64,000 nt of DNA from Pyrococcus yayanosii CH1 (GCF_000215995.1 NC_015680.1:806001-870000); one strand, 5' to 3'. Positions 27,492 to 45,055 are shown, numbered from the stretch's first letter. The notes: a model not told the origin generated them from the sequence alone. Translations and numbers: made by a program.

Positions 27492-28616
27492 ATGTACAAA
27501 TTTTCTTTATGGGGCGCAAGAATTCTTATACAGCCGAAGCCCGATCTTAGATATCTTTACATCGAGATAACGAACAGGTGTAACCTCCACTGCAGGATGT
27601 GCTTCAAGCAGTATTGGGAGGACAAAGAGGGGGACATGGACTGGGACCTGTTCCTGAAGGTGCTCGACGATGCAGAGGATCTCCCTGAGCTCAAAATGAT
27701 ATATTTCGGCGGCATAGGGGAACCGACGGTTCACCCGAGGTTCATGGACATGGTCCGCGAGGTAAAGAAGAGGGGATTCGCCTTGGGCATAAGCACGAAC
27801 GGCACCCTTCTTACGGAAGGTGTAATGGAAGAGCTCGTGGAGCTGGGCGTTGACCTGATATATTTTTCCATGGACGCCGTCCCAACGGCCGCGAACGTCC
27901 TCAATCTCGGCCACGTAACCTCGGCCGTAACGGCCAAGAAAATCGGGGAGCTCGTGAAGTTCAAGAGAGAGGTAGGCACAGAAAGGCCATTTATAGGAGT
28001 TGAGGTCGTGGTAACGAAGGAGAATTATGACCAACTGCCAGAAATGGCCCTTTACCTTAAGAGGCTGGGTGTTGACTCTATGCTCGTCTCTAACCTGCTC
28101 CCGATGACGGAGGAGCAGGCAGACCAGATAGTTTACGACGGGAGCATTGACATGGAACCCTACCTCAGGAAGCTCCAGAGGATAGCGAGCGGTGGCCTCT
28201 TCATGAGAATAGCGGAGTTTCAGCTAAGGACGGAGCGTTACTGCGACTTCGTGGAGAACAACGTGGCCGTCGTCAGGTGGGATGGCGAGGTCTTTCCCTG
28301 CTACCGCTTTCTCCACACATATCCCGAGTTCATCTTCGGGCGGAGGAAGAAAGTCGTGACGCACTCCTTCGGCAACGTGAGGGAGAAGAGCCTAAAGGAG
28401 ATATGGGTGAGTCCCGAATACGTCATGTTCCGCTTCATAGTTAGGGCCTCGGCCTATCCCTCCTGTATAGACTGTCCCCTCAACTACTCCTGCGCATTCG
28501 TAGAGGATACGGAGAGGGACTGCTGGGGGAACTCTCCAAGCTGCGGCGATTGTCTGTGGTCGAGGCGGATAGTTCTCTGCCCCATTCCGGAGGAGTACAT
28601 GGGAAAGTTCCTCTAG
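27492..28616 (+). CDS. Radical SAM protein with SPASM-like cysteines, AOR-associated maturase
   Basis: A 374-residue radical SAM enzyme. The first cluster is in CNLHCRMC, the SAM site is near YFGGIGEPTVHPR, and a C-terminal cysteine-rich region (CIDCPLNYSC, CWGNSPSCGDCLW, LCP) can hold extra Fe-S clusters. Homologs beside aor genes are annotated as tungsten-cofactor oxidoreductase radical SAM maturases. Its start directly abuts the moaD stop. The exact modification is unknown. Confidence 0.88.
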   Translation: MYKFSLWGARILIQPKPDLRYLYIEITNRCNLHCRMCFKQYWEDKEGDMDWDLFLKVLDDAEDLPELKMIYFGGIGEPTVHPRFMDMVREVKKRGFALGISTNGTLLTEGVMEELVELGVDLIYFSMDAVPTAANVLNLGHVTSAVTAKKIGELVKFKREVGTERPFIGVEVVVTKENYDQLPEMALYLKRLGVDSMLVSNLLPMTEEQADQIVYDGSIDMEPYLRKLQRIASGGLFMRIAEFQLRTERYCDFVENNVAVVRWDGEVFPCYRFLHTYPEFIFGRRKKVVTHSFGNVREKSLKEIWVSPEYVMFRFIVRASAYPSCIDCPLNYSCAFVEDTERDCWGNSPSCGDCLWSRRIVLCPIPEEYMGKFL

Positions 28617-28650
28617 ACGGGAAGATGTTTTAAACCCAATTCCCGATCTT

Positions 28651-28983
28651 ATGCCGGGAAAGGTCATGGAGATAACGGTTCCTCGAGAGCGCTTTAAGGA
28701 GCTTAAGAAGCTCGTCCTCTTAAGGTTGCTTGAGGAGAACCTCAAAAGAGTTGAGAGGACTCTGGAGGCAGAATATGAGGAGTACCTGCTGGAGAAGAGG
28801 GTCAAGTTGAAGGAAAAGCTGACGGAGCTTGAGGTGAAGCTTGGAGAGCTGAGGGAGTTCTACGAAAGAGCCCTGAGGGACAAGGAGTTTATGATGAGGG
28901 AGAGGATGCGCCTGAGGGAAGAGAATGAGGCACTCAGAAAGGAGCTGGAGGAGAGAAGGAGGGATAGGCGCTCGTCCTGGTGA
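28651..28983 (+). CDS. Coiled-coil protein, unknown function
   Basis: A 110-residue, strongly charged protein that is nearly all predicted coiled coil (ENLKRVERTLEAEYEEYLLE, LREENEALRKELEERRRDR). Six bases separate it from the next gene, which is also coiled-coil-rich, so the two are probably cotranscribed and may interact. Homologs with a defined role are not known to me. Confidence 0.6.
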   Translation: MPGKVMEITVPRERFKELKKLVLLRLLEENLKRVERTLEAEYEEYLLEKRVKLKEKLTELEVKLGELREFYERALRDKEFMMRERMRLREENEALRKELEERRRDRRSSW

Positions 28984-28989
28984 CAGGCT

Positions 28990-29387
28990 ATGAAGCTCGT
29001 AATCAGGCCGGATAAGGGGTTCGGCAAAATCGAGATCGAACTGAGCGAGGCGCTCTGGAGTAGGATTAGGGAACTTAGCGAAAGGTACGGCGTTCCTCCG
29101 GACAGAATAGTTGAGATGGCTCTCTTGGGTGACTTCAAGGAACCGGAGGGAATTCGGGAGGAGCTGGAAGAAGAAGTGAGGGAGCTTGAGAAGAAGGTGT
29201 GGCAGTTGGAGAAGGAATATGCCCCCTTAAGTTCAAGGCTTATGGTCTCTCCGAGGACAACAAGCTCCTTGCAATAGAGCTCTCGGGCCTACTTGCGGAG
29301 AATGTCCAACTCAAAAGGTTTTTGGGGAGGAGGATAGAAGATACAAGTGAGCTTAGGAAGCTGATACACTACTACATAGGCGGATGA
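28990..29387 (+). pseudogene. Coiled-coil protein with a frameshift
   Basis: The first frame (from ATG 28990, KLVIRPDKGFGKIEIELSEA, then a coiled coil) ends out of frame at 29277. The natural continuation is in another frame from about 29225: LKFKAYGLSEDNKLLAIEL, then LSGLLAENVQLKRFLGRR and a stop at 29387. Adding one C to the CCCCC run at 29223-29227 joins them into a protein of about 132 residues. So either the gene carries a one-base deletion or the base was lost in sequencing. Unknown function. Confidence 0.65.
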
Positions 29388-29406
29388 CGAGAGGGACTGG
29401 CCCTGA

Positions 29407-29462
29407 GGCGGATGATGAAGAGTTTTAACGGATTGATGAAGAGCCCTATGAGCGCTGACGCC
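29407..29462 (+). ncRNA. C/D box sRNA
   Basis: GGCG (29407-29410) pairs with CGCC (29459-29462). Between them lie box C GATGATGA, guide AGAGTTTTAACG, a degenerate D' (CGGA), box C' TTGATGA, guide AGAGCCCTATGAGCG and box D CTGA (29455-29458). The 56-nt length and closing stem are those of archaeal methylation guides. It fills most of the gap between the coiled-coil genes and nob1. No separate promoter is obvious, so it may be processed from the upstream transcript. Confidence 0.8.
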
Positions 29463-29552
29463 CCCTTGTGACACTTCCGAGGGAGGGATGATGTGTGAGG
29501 TTGTTTAATACCTAAGCATTAACGCTAACTAATCTGCCAAAATCAAAGCCGA

Positions 29553-30023
29553 CTAACTCTTTTTCCTCGGTATCAGCCTTACTGGGCCCCCACAGTCGGG
29601 GCAAATTCCATCGAGCGGCTCCTCCTCAAAGGTTCTACCGCACCCTATGCAGACGTAGCGCCAGCGGATGACCTTCTTTATCCCCCGCTTGAGCGTCTTG
29701 AACTCGATGCCGAGCGTTCTGGCCACGTTTTGAAGATTGTAGTCGTCCGTGAAGAGCTCGGCTTTCAGCTCATAGGCGAGGGCAAGAACCTCGATATCCG
29801 CCTCGCTCAGCTCCCTGAGCTCCCCAGTTTTGCGGGCGGCCTTTTTAACGATCTCAACGGCTTCCCTCGAGGGCTCAACTACTTTAACCTTGCCAGCCGA
29901 GATGAGGCCTTCAAGGAAAATCCTTGATTCCCTATCCTTAACTTCCTCAACGACCTTTGGGGTTGTATAGCCTTCGACATCAACCCCCTGGATGAAAACG
30001 GAAGAATCAAGGACGAGCTTCAC
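29553..30023 (-). CDS. nob1: rRNA endonuclease Nob1 (PIN domain plus zinc ribbon)
   Basis: A 156-residue archaeal Nob1, which cleaves the 3' end of 16S rRNA precursor. The PIN domain has acidic residues in [23 protein letters not shown] and [12 protein letters not shown] zinc ribbon follows (CIGCG and CPDCGG). GTG 30023 forms a GTGA overlap with the serS stop and puts LVLDSS at the N-terminus as in homologs. GTG 30035 is an alternative. Confidence 0.93.
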   Translation of the reverse strand: MKLVLDSSVFIQGVDVEGYTTPKVVEEVKDRESRIFLEGLISAGKVKVVEPSREAVEIVKKAARKTGELRELSEADIEVLALAYELKAELFTDDYNLQNVARTLGIEFKTLKRGIKKVIRWRYVCIGCGRTFEEEPLDGICPDCGGPVRLIPRKKS

Positions 30024-31390
30024 TTTCCACAGCACCGCCCTTCCTTCCTATCGACTGGAACTATCTCCTTGAAGCCCGTGTACTTCCATAGGACTTTTGG
30101 AATCCTGACGGTTCCATCCTCCTCCTGGTGGTTCTCGAGGATGGCCACTATTGCTCTAGAGGTTGCTATTGCGGTGGAATTTAGAGTGTGAACGTAGCGG
30201 GGCTTCTCGTTCGTTCTGTCTCTGAACCTTATGTTGAGCCTCCGAGCCTGCCAGTCGGTGCAATTGCTCGCGCTCACAACTTCTCTGAACTTGCCCTGCC
30301 CAGGCATCCACGCCTCAATGTCGTACTTCTTGGCGGCCACATAACCTAAATCGCCCGTGCATATGTTCACGACGCGATAAGGAATCTCAAGGGCTTGAAA
30401 GAGCTCTTCCGCGTTGGCTATAAGCTTCTCGTGCCACTCCCAGCTCTCCTCGGGCCTTGAATATACGAACTGCTCGACCTTGTGGAACTGGTGCACCCTG
30501 AAGATTCCCTTGGTGTCCTTTCCTGCCGTTCCGGCCTCCTTTCTGAAGCAGGGCGAAACGCCGACGTAGAGGAGCGGGAGGTCCTTCCCATCAAGTATTT
30601 CGTTGGCGTGCATTCCTGCCAAGGGGTGCTCGGCCGTCGGGATAAGGTAGAGGTCCTCCCCCTCGACCTTGTAGATTACGTCCTCGAAGTCTTCGAAGGT
30701 TGTGGCCCCTTCTTCTACGAAGCGGCGGACCATATAGGGCGGTATAACTGGGGTGAATCCCTTCTCTATGAGCCTGTCAAGGGCGAAGCGGATGAGGGCA
30801 AGGTCAAGGATGACTATTTCATTGAGCAGATAGTAGAAGCGCGAACCGCTCACCTTAGCGGCCCTCGCGAAGTCTGCACCCCCTAGGAGCTCGAGTAGAT
30901 CAACATGGAGCCTCGGCTTCCACTCCAGCACCTCATATTCCATTTTCCCTCCGCTCTGCTCGAGGAAGCTCTCGAGGTGCCCCTTCCAAACCTTAGCCTT
31001 GCCCCAGAACCTTACCGGAACGTTATCATTCTCGTCCTTCCCCACGGGGACGCTCGGATGGGTTATGTTGGGGAGACGCCAAAGGTAGTAATCTATCCTC
31101 CTCTTGAGCTCCTCAACTTCCTTTTCGAGATCCTCAATCCTAGCAACTATCTCCTTGCTCTTAACAAGAAGCCCTTCGACGTCTTCTCCGGCCTTTCTGC
31201 GCTTGCCGATCTCAATTGCTATCTTGTTCCTCTCGTGCCTGAGTCTGTTTATTTCCTTGAGCTTTTCCCTCCACGCTTTATCCAGCTCTAGTATCTCGTC
31301 TATCCACTTGACTTTTTCGAGCTCGCCCCTCTTTATCAGGTCGTTCTTGACGATTTCTGGATTTTCGCGGATGAGCTTTATGTCGAGCAT
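30020..31390 (-). CDS. serS: Seryl-tRNA synthetase
   Basis: Class II synthetase charging tRNA-Ser, 456 residues. The N-terminal coiled-coil arm that grips the tRNA is clear (residues about 30-100, [20 protein letters not shown]). Motif 2 is [22 protein letters not shown] and motif 3 is [17 protein letters not shown]. This is the common bacterial/eukaryotic type, not the methanogen form. Overlaps nob1 by 4 bases. Confidence 0.97.
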   Translation of the reverse strand: MLDIKLIRENPEIVKNDLIKRGELEKVKWIDEILELDKAWREKLKEINRLRHERNKIAIEIGKRRKAGEDVEGLLVKSKEIVARIEDLEKEVEELKRRIDYYLWRLPNITHPSVPVGKDENDNVPVRFWGKAKVWKGHLESFLEQSGGKMEYEVLEWKPRLHVDLLELLGGADFARAAKVSGSRFYYLLNEIVILDLALIRFALDRLIEKGFTPVIPPYMVRRFVEEGATTFEDFEDVIYKVEGEDLYLIPTAEHPLAGMHANEILDGKDLPLLYVGVSPCFRKEAGTAGKDTKGIFRVHQFHKVEQFVYSRPEESWEWHEKLIANAEELFQALEIPYRVVNICTGDLGYVAAKKYDIEAWMPGQGKFREVVSASNCTDWQARRLNIRFRDRTNEKPRYVHTLNSTAIATSRAIVAILENHQEEDGTVRIPKVLWKYTGFKEIVPVDRKEGRCCGK

Positions 31391-31427
31391 ACCGACCCCC
31401 TCTCCTCAATCAGGCCAACTGCTTAAA

Positions 31428-31538
31428 ATGATTGCCCTGGCGGCAATGGTTCTAATTGTTGGGTTTGGCGGTGTTGAGAGATTAAAGCTCCGTTTAGACA
31501 ATGAAAACCCCAAAAGATACGAGAAGGGGGAAGGCTAA
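31428..31538 (+). CDS. Possible 36-residue single-span membrane peptide
   Basis: ATG 31428 opens a 36-codon frame: a hydrophobic stretch [15 protein letters not shown] followed by a charged tail [19 protein letters not shown]. The CTTAAAATG context suggests a weak TATA and no ribosome site. It fills the gap between serS and htpX, ending within the htpX stop. It may be a chance frame. Confidence 0.2.
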   Translation: MIALAAMVLIVGFGGVERLKLRLDNENPKRYEKGEG

Positions 31539-32413
31539 AAGACTATGCCCATCTCCATCGCTATCCTCCTGAGCCTCTCCACCCTCTTCTCGGTTGGCGG
31601 GTGGGTCGAGAAGAGCTCGCTGAAGCTGACACCTCTGAAGGGATTCACTATAAAGAGCGGAGCCGTCGCTGGATTCCCCTCACGCATGGGTCTGTGGCGA
31701 ACTGCCTGCTCTATCTTCAGGAGGGCGCTGGCGAGGGCATGAGGCTTTCCGCTTATCCTGGCCCCGGTCTCGTCCGCAAGATACTCGCGAGAGCGGCTTA
31801 TGGCGAGCTGAATGAGCATGGCCGCTATCGGAGCCAGAACTATGGCGAGTATCAGCCCTATGAGGTTGCCCGAATCTCTGTCTTCATCGTAGCCACCGAA
31901 CCAGAGGCTCCAGCTAGCCATCCTGACGAGCACCATAATCGCTCCAGCCATTACTGCGGCGAGCGTCTGAATGAGGGTGTCCCTGTTCTTTATGTGGCTT
32001 ATCTCGTGGGCTATAACTCCTTCAAGCTCGTCCCTGTTGAGGATGTGCAAAAGGCCCTCAGTAACGGCGACGACGGCGTGCTCCGGGTCTCTGCCCGTGG
32101 CAAAGGCGTTTGGCGTAGGCGATGGCACTATTGCGACCCTGGGCTTCGGTATGCCAGCCCCCATGGCAAGCTTTTCCACTATCCTGTGGAGCTCTGGGGC
32201 TTCATGCTCATCAACTATCCTTGCCCCGTACCAGCTGAGCACTATCCTGTCACTGAACCAGTAGCTCACAAAGTTCATGAGGAGGGCCAGCGTGAATGCG
32301 AAGACCATCCCGGCCGTGTTGCCCAGGAGGTAGCCTATCCCCACGAGAAGGGCGGTGAGGAAGGCCATTAAGAGGCCGGTCCTAATCCATAGACCGAACC
32401 CCATTTCACTCAC
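31535..32413 (-). CDS. htpX: HtpX-family membrane zinc protease
   Basis: A 292-residue M48 peptidase for membrane protein quality control. There are two N-terminal membrane segments ([36 protein letters not shown]), the zinc motif [10 protein letters not shown], two further membrane segments, and the third ligand region [18 protein letters not shown] overlaps the end of the upstream kinase gene by 8 bases. Confidence 0.94.
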   Translation of the reverse strand: MSEMGFGLWIRTGLLMAFLTALLVGIGYLLGNTAGMVFAFTLALLMNFVSYWFSDRIVLSWYGARIVDEHEAPELHRIVEKLAMGAGIPKPRVAIVPSPTPNAFATGRDPEHAVVAVTEGLLHILNRDELEGVIAHEISHIKNRDTLIQTLAAVMAGAIMVLVRMASWSLWFGGYDEDRDSGNLIGLILAIVLAPIAAMLIQLAISRSREYLADETGARISGKPHALASALLKIEQAVRHRPMREGNPATAPLFIVNPFRGVSFSELFSTHPPTEKRVERLRRIAMEMGIVF

Positions 32414-32948
32414 CTCCCAGTCTCAGGTAGGGAATTATCTCGTCGTAAACTTCGCTCCAGTCCACCACGCCGACCCTTTTCTTCACGCCACTACGTATGA
32501 GGTCAAGGATTTCTTCCACAACCTCTTCTGGCCTCTTGCCCGTTGTGTCAACCTCTATGACGTTCTCGTGTTCGTCTAGGGCCTCAACCAATATCACATC
32601 CACGAGCTCGGCCTCCACGTTCTCGCCGACCTTCTCTCTGGAATATCCCCGGGCCGTCAGCCTCTTCCCTATCAGCTTTGGATGAGCTCTGAGCACAATA
32701 ACCAAGTCAACGGGCATGAGGTGGCTGAGATGGCCGTCGAGGACAGCTCTCTTTCCTTTTAGCTCTCTCTCCACATGATAGGCGAGCTCGTCGACTTCCA
32801 CCTCCAGCTCATCATATTTAAGTTCCCCTATCCCTCTCTCAAGGACAAAACGCCTGAGGTCCACATACTCGTATCCGAGTTTTTCGGCGAGCAGCTTCGC
32901 CACGGTGGTTTTACCAACGCCTGGCGTTCCCGTTACGGCTATTAGCAT
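32406..32948 (-). CDS. AK6/Fap7-type adenylate kinase
   Basis: A 180-residue P-loop kinase of the AK6/Fap7 family: Walker [31 protein letters not shown] and the LID-like [16 protein letters not shown]. Fap7 works with ribosomal protein uS11 in the last step of small-subunit maturation. Nearby nob1, with the same pathway, fits this. ATG 32948 follows GGTGAGGAG. A TATA (GGTTTAAAAAG) lies near 32980 on the minus strand. Confidence 0.88.
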   Translation of the reverse strand: MLIAVTGTPGVGKTTVAKLLAEKLGYEYVDLRRFVLERGIGELKYDELEVEVDELAYHVERELKGKRAVLDGHLSHLMPVDLVIVLRAHPKLIGKRLTARGYSREKVGENVEAELVDVILVEALDEHENVIEVDTTGKRPEEVVEEILDLIRSGVKKRVGVVDWSEVYDEIIPYLRLGGE

Positions 32949-33080
32949 CTCCTCACCAACCATAACTTTTTCTCGGACTTTTTAAACCTATGGTCGGATC
33001 TCGTCATTTGACGAATTTTACTTCAACGCTTGGCGAAAGACTTTTAAGGCAGGGACTCGTTAGTCATCCGGGTGACCTCC

Positions 33081-33287
33081 ATGGATCTCCTGCTGAGGAG
33101 ACTCAACGTCGTTAAGAAGAGGAAGGAGGCCCTCCTTCTGGAGGAGGCCAAGCTCGCGAGGATGGCCCGGCAAAACCACTCTAAGAGCCTCGGCATGCTT
33201 CGTGTGATCAGGAGGGAGAAGGAGCTTGTACTAAGGGAGGAGGCCAAGATAATCAGGGCCCTGAAGCAGGCCCGGTCGGCCGGCTAA
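33081..33287 (+). CDS. Small basic coiled-coil protein, conserved-looking
   Basis: A 68-residue, basic, helical protein (LLLRRLNVVKKRKEALLLEE, RVIRREKELVLREEAKIIR). A good promoter lies upstream (CGAAAGACTTTTAAGG near 33034-33047) and GGGTGACCTCC precedes ATG 33081, so it is probably real. Function unknown. RNA or ribosome binding would suit its charge (inference). Confidence 0.6.
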   Translation: MDLLLRRLNVVKKRKEALLLEEAKLARMARQNHSKSLGMLRVIRREKELVLREEAKIIRALKQARSAG

Positions 33288-33318
33288 CGTTTTTAACCCT
33301 TTTTCAGAACCTCCACCC

Positions 33319-34929
33319 ATGATAGTCATCGGCCTTCATGATGGACACGACGCAGGCGCCGTTCTGATAAGGGATGAGGAGATATTCGCGGTCAATGAGG
33401 AGAGGCTGAACAGGATAAAGAAGTACAGGGGCTTCCCGGCCCTCAGCCTGAGGACAGTTCTAGAGATGGCCTCAGTCAGTCCGGAAGAGGTTGACGTTAT
33501 AGCGGTCGCCGGCATCTTCAGACGGCAGAAAAGGCTTCTCGAACTCGAGGCTCATTTGAAGGCTGTCTTCGGTTCCGACTTCAAGCGAAAAGTCCTCTTC
33601 GTCGAGCACCATCTTGCTCACGCTGCCTCCGCGTACTACACGGCCGGCTGGAGGGATGCGATTGTTTTAACAATAGACGCGGCCGGAGACGGCCTTAGCT
33701 CTACCGTCCACATTGCCCGGGATGGTGAGATGATTAGGATTGCCCAGAGCACGTATATAGACAGCCTCGGAGACTTCTATGCTTCAGTCACGGAGCTCCT
33801 TGGGTTCAAGCCCATGAGGCACGAGGGCAAGGTTATGAGCTTGGCTGCCTACGGGAGGCCAACCTACGATTTGAGCAACATCATCGAGGTGAACGGCCTC
33901 ACCTTTGAGAATCGTCTCAAGGTTATAGGAACAGAGGCCACGAAGAGGTTGGCTGAGCTGTTCTCGTACCCGCTGGAGAGGGCGAGGGAGATAGCGGGGG
34001 AGATGAAGCGTGGAAAGCTCGATGGAGAGCTCCAGAGGAGGGCAATAGAGATAGCGGCAAGCGTCCAGGCTCACCTCGAGAGGCTCGTGGAAGAGCTGGG
34101 TATAAGGCTTGTGAGATATAATCTTCCCTTGGCCTACGCGGGGGGAGTAGCCCAGAACGTAAAGGCCAATGCGGTTCTCAGGAGGATTTTTCCGAACCTC
34201 TGGGTGTTTCCGGCCATGGATGACGCGGGCCTTGCCTTTGGAGCGGCTGTCTTCGTAAAGGCCCAGTTCGAGAGGCTTGATGGAAAGTGGAGGCCCTTCA
34301 AGTTGGAGCACGTCTATCTTGGACCAGGATATTCAAAGGAGAAAGTCGAGGGGTTCCTCAAAGGTGAAGGGGTTGAATACGAGGAGATTAATGACGTCTC
34401 CTCCTTCGTCGTGGACGCTCTCGTTGAGGGTAAGCTTGTTAGCTTTTTCCAAGGAAGAATGGAGTTCGGGCCGAGGGCCCTCGGCAATAGGTCGATACTT
34501 GCTGATCCTAGGGATGAGAGCGTGAAGGAGAGGCTCAATCTTGCTTTGAAGAGGGATGTCTTCCAGCCCTTCGCCCCATCCATCCTCGAGGAGCGGGCTG
34601 AAGATTATCTCGCTGACCTGAACGGACCCCCGAATAGGTTTATGACGATGAGTTACATAGCGAGTGAAGAATTCAGAAGGCTTGCCCCGGCGGTTGTGCA
34701 TGTAGATGGCACTACTAGGCCACAGAGCGTTGTAAGGGAGGTAAACTCAACCTACTACGACCTTATAAAGGTCTTTGAGAAGAGCACTGGCCTCGGAGCT
34801 GTGCTCAACACGAGCTTCAACATGCACGGCGAGCCTATAGTCTGCTCGCCAGCGGATGCTCTGAGAACGTTCAAGGAGGCTCGCTTGGACATCCTCGTGG
34901 TTGAGGGGTTTGCAGTTTACAGCAGGTAA
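33319..34929 (+). CDS. Carbamoyltransferase (NodU/CmcH family)
   Basis: A 536-residue protein with the two-domain architecture of NodU/TobZ-type carbamoyltransferases: an N-terminal ASKHA-like Kae1/YrdC-related core (GLHDGHDAGAVLI, FVEHHLAHAASAYY, LTIDAAGDGLSSTVHI, YAGGVAQNVKANA) and a C-terminal transferase part (QGRMEFGPRALGNRSILADPR, NTSFNMHGEPIVC). It moves a carbamoyl group to an unknown acceptor. A short piece of a second copy lies at 49366-49447 beyond the cas genes. Confidence 0.88.
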   Translation: MIVIGLHDGHDAGAVLIRDEEIFAVNEERLNRIKKYRGFPALSLRTVLEMASVSPEEVDVIAVAGIFRRQKRLLELEAHLKAVFGSDFKRKVLFVEHHLAHAASAYYTAGWRDAIVLTIDAAGDGLSSTVHIARDGEMIRIAQSTYIDSLGDFYASVTELLGFKPMRHEGKVMSLAAYGRPTYDLSNIIEVNGLTFENRLKVIGTEATKRLAELFSYPLERAREIAGEMKRGKLDGELQRRAIEIAASVQAHLERLVEELGIRLVRYNLPLAYAGGVAQNVKANAVLRRIFPNLWVFPAMDDAGLAFGAAVFVKAQFERLDGKWRPFKLEHVYLGPGYSKEKVEGFLKGEGVEYEEINDVSSFVVDALVEGKLVSFFQGRMEFGPRALGNRSILADPRDESVKERLNLALKRDVFQPFAPSILEERAEDYLADLNGPPNRFMTMSYIASEEFRRLAPAVVHVDGTTRPQSVVREVNSTYYDLIKVFEKSTGLGAVLNTSFNMHGEPIVCSPADALRTFKEARLDILVVEGFAVYSR

Positions 34930-34992
34930 AAAGAATTACTCAGTCTTTTATCCAAAGTTCTTTCCATAAACCTTAAAATTTAATGCCCATAA

Positions 34993-38313
<3,321 letters not shown>

Positions 38314-38317
38314 GCCC

Positions 38318-38931
38318 ATGATAAGAGTTAAGCTGAGGGCGTGGACTGCCTCGTTCCGCTATCCAACTTTCCAGTCGGGTTATCAGCCGACATTGCCTGT
38401 TCCACCTCCCTCAACGATTCAGGGAGTCCTCTCCGCTGCAAGGGGAGAGCCCGTCTATCTGACCGAGCTTCCATACGTCGGCTACATCTTTAGAAGCGAA
38501 GGTAAAGGACTTGACCTCGAAAAAATCTACGCCCTCGGAAAGGTCGAGACCGACATAATGAGGCGAGAGTTCCTCTACAATGTTGAGCTTTACCTATACC
38601 TCCCTGATGAGTGGGAAGAGCACTTTAAGCGACCAAGATACCAGCTCCTCCTTGGCCGTTCAAGCGACATCGCTACTGTTGAGGAGATAAAATGGGTTGA
38701 GCTAAAGAAGTCCGAAGCTCCCGTCGGTGGAGCAGTCCTTCCCTTGGAGCTTGGGGTTCCCGGCGTTGTTCACGCCCTCGTCGTCGAGTATGATTATTCA
38801 GTGACCCCCAGGAAGGCAAGGCTTGTTAGGCCTTTTGTGGTTTTGCCGTTTCCAAAGGGCAAAGCACCGAAACTGAAACTTCCCTACGACGAGGAACTTG
38901 GTGTCGGAGTCTACCTCCACAGGTGGAATCA

Positions 38932-38935
<4 letters not shown>
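38318..38935 (+). CDS. cas5: Cas5 (Cas5t), Cst-type Cascade
   Basis: A 205-residue Cas5: VKLRAWTASFRYPTFQSGYQP followed by LPVPPPSTIQGVLSAARGE, the family's N-terminal RAMP motif. It caps the 5' handle of the crRNA. It sits 4 bases after cas7 and shares an ATGA overlap with cas3. Confidence 0.92.
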
Positions 38936-43119
<4,184 letters not shown>

Positions 43120-43120
<1 letters not shown>

Positions 43121-44316
43121 TGTTTCTGAGCGTTGGTGTAAGGTTTGAGGCAAATGTAGAGGCCCTCAATATGGTGGAAACCGCTGGTAACTACAGCAAG
43201 CACAGGCGCGTCCCGTATCTTGTGGAGGAAGATGGAAAGCTGAAGAGCGTGTATGTTCCAGCCGTCAGCGGCGAGAGCCTTGCCCACGCATACCAGGAAC
43301 ACCTTGTGAGGGAGGCCCTTGGAATGGGTCTTCCAGTCTGTGATGACTGTGCAAAAGGAGAGTTCTTTAAGTCTATGGATGAGGTTCATCTAGCACCAAA
43401 GCTGTTTTTATTAGATAGAGTGTTTAAGACAGTCTTCAGAGATGTTACAACAGTATCAGATGAGACTCTTAGAATCTTAAATGAGGAACTTGAGAAAGCA
43501 AAGAAAAGTAAGAAACTCAATGAAGAAAAGATAGCCCAACTTAAGAGTTATATTGAATTAATACAGAGATTCAAGAATGCTGATAATCCTCGAGCACTAT
43601 TTATTCAACATAAATCTGTAGCCTCACAAGTTATTGGGAACTACATGATAAAAAAGAATATACTTGACTTGAGTCCATACACTATTGAAGAAATCATAGT
43701 GAAGAATTGTACTATTGAAGACATTGGAGGGTTCATGTATGCGGGATCTCCACCAGTTAGGAGGAGCTCGGTTTTCCAAGTCAGCTATGCCCTGCCAATA
43801 AAATCCATGGCCCTCTTTGCCACGGCAGAGCCACAGCTTCACGCGAGGCATGCTCAGATGGAGGGTGGCAAGAAGGGTAACGTTTCCGAGCAGATGATAT
43901 ACTATGTCGAAACAGGCACGGCACTCTACGGCTTCACTTTCAACCTCGACCTCGACGCGATTGGAGTCAGTGCAATAACGTCAAAGCCAATACTCGACGA
44001 GGACGAGATAAAAAAGAGGCGGGAAGCTGCTTTGAAGGCTCTCTTCAGGATGCTCTCGTCTGCTCAGTTCGGAGCAAAGCTTTCGCGGTTCTTCCCGGTC
44101 GGAGGAATCACAGAGCTCGTCGTTTCAGTCACTGAGCATCCCTTCGTGGTAACTTCGCCGATATACGATGATTATGCAGAAAAGACCGAGAAGAGGCTGA
44201 AGGTGCTTGAGTCTTTCGGCGAGAGCTATTTCTACGCCAAGAGCAGTGGGGAGAAGCTCCCGGAGGAAGTGTTAAAAGAAGCAATTGAGTACATACGCGA
44301 GAAGGGTCATATCTGA
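43120..44316 (+). CDS. cas7a: Cas7a (Csa2), I-A Cascade backbone, with AT-rich mosaic tract
   Basis: A 398-residue Csa2. Seen are VGVRFEANVEALNMVETAGNYSKHRRVPY at the start (conserved parts), VPAVSGESLAHAYQEHL, VEDxGGF-like TIEDIGGFMYAG and RRSSVFQVSYALP. It is about 60 residues longer than the Csa2 size I know. Bases 43379 to about 43740 are strikingly AT-rich, with codons unlike both flanks, and encode a lysine/glutamate-rich helical insert plus part of the core. This looks like a recombined or inserted segment. ATG 43120 overlaps the csa5 stop. Confidence 0.9.
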
Positions 44317-44326
44317 GGTGGTCCTC

Positions 44327-45055
44327 TTGGTTTTCTTTTTAAAAGTTGAAGTGAACCCCACGGGAATCATTGCTCTCAGAGCACTACCCCAAAGTAAGAT
44401 GCGCAACGCCCTTCGCTACATTCCTCCGAGCACGCTGATAGGGGCCATAGCTTATCCTCTCTTTCATATAAAAGGCGAGCGTAAGGAAACTCTGATGGAG
44501 AGAAAGAACCCGAAAAGTGCCGCCGATACGCTGAGGGGCATCTTCCTCTGGACCACGATAAAGATGAGTGGAAAGTCGAAGGCATATGGCTCGATACTCA
44601 AGATAAATCGGCTTCATAGGGGTAGCGTTGAGAGTGCAATAACTTCGCTGCCCTTCACAGTAATGTACGGCGAGCGGGACTATTCTATGTCAATCGTTTA
44701 CCTGCTCAAGGAAGAGGCAATATCAGCAAGTTCTTACAGTCTCAAGGACTTCGAAAGAGCTGCGTGGGGGATAAGCAGACTCGGCTCACGGGAGTCAGTG
44801 GTGAGCGTTGAGAGCGTTGAGAGCGGGAGGGTAGAGATTCACGAAGCGGATGAAGCGAGGACATCTTATGCATTTCCTTTCACTGGCAAGGAGGTTGAGG
44901 GTAGGGGAGCTCTCCAAGCCGTCTTTGACTGGAGGAAGGGCATCGGAAGTTACTCAAACACTTCCTTCATTGTGATGTTCTACCCGGAGGAAGAGGTCAC
45001 AGTCAGAGGAGCACTCAAGGTTGTCTCCTTGGATGGTGAGGAGGTGGTTTTATGA
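44327..45055 (+). CDS. cas5a: Cas5a, I-A Cascade
   Basis: A 242-residue Cas5a: FFLKVEVNPTGIIALRALPQ, then MRNALRYIPPSTLIGAIAYP, the RAMP motif of the I-A family, and FPFTGKEVEGRGALQAVF. TTG 44327 is used because GAGGTGGT lies just upstream and the protein then starts as homologs do. The open frame extends back to 44285 inside cas7a. Overlaps cas8a2 by 4 bases. Confidence 0.9.
   Translation: MVFFLKVEVNPTGIIALRALPQSKMRNALRYIPPSTLIGAIAYPLFHIKGERKETLMERKNPKSAADTLRGIFLWTTIKMSGKSKAYGSILKINRLHRGSVESAITSLPFTVMYGERDYSMSIVYLLKEEAISASSYSLKDFERAAWGISRLGSRESVVSVESVESGRVEIHEADEARTSYAFPFTGKEVEGRGALQAVFDWRKGIGSYSNTSFIVMFYPEEEVTVRGALKVVSLDGEEVVL

Noticed and set aside
31601-32371. 256-codon plus-strand frame opposite htpX
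   Set aside because: No recognisable domain or ribosome site. htpX on the other strand has the HEISH motif and full length.
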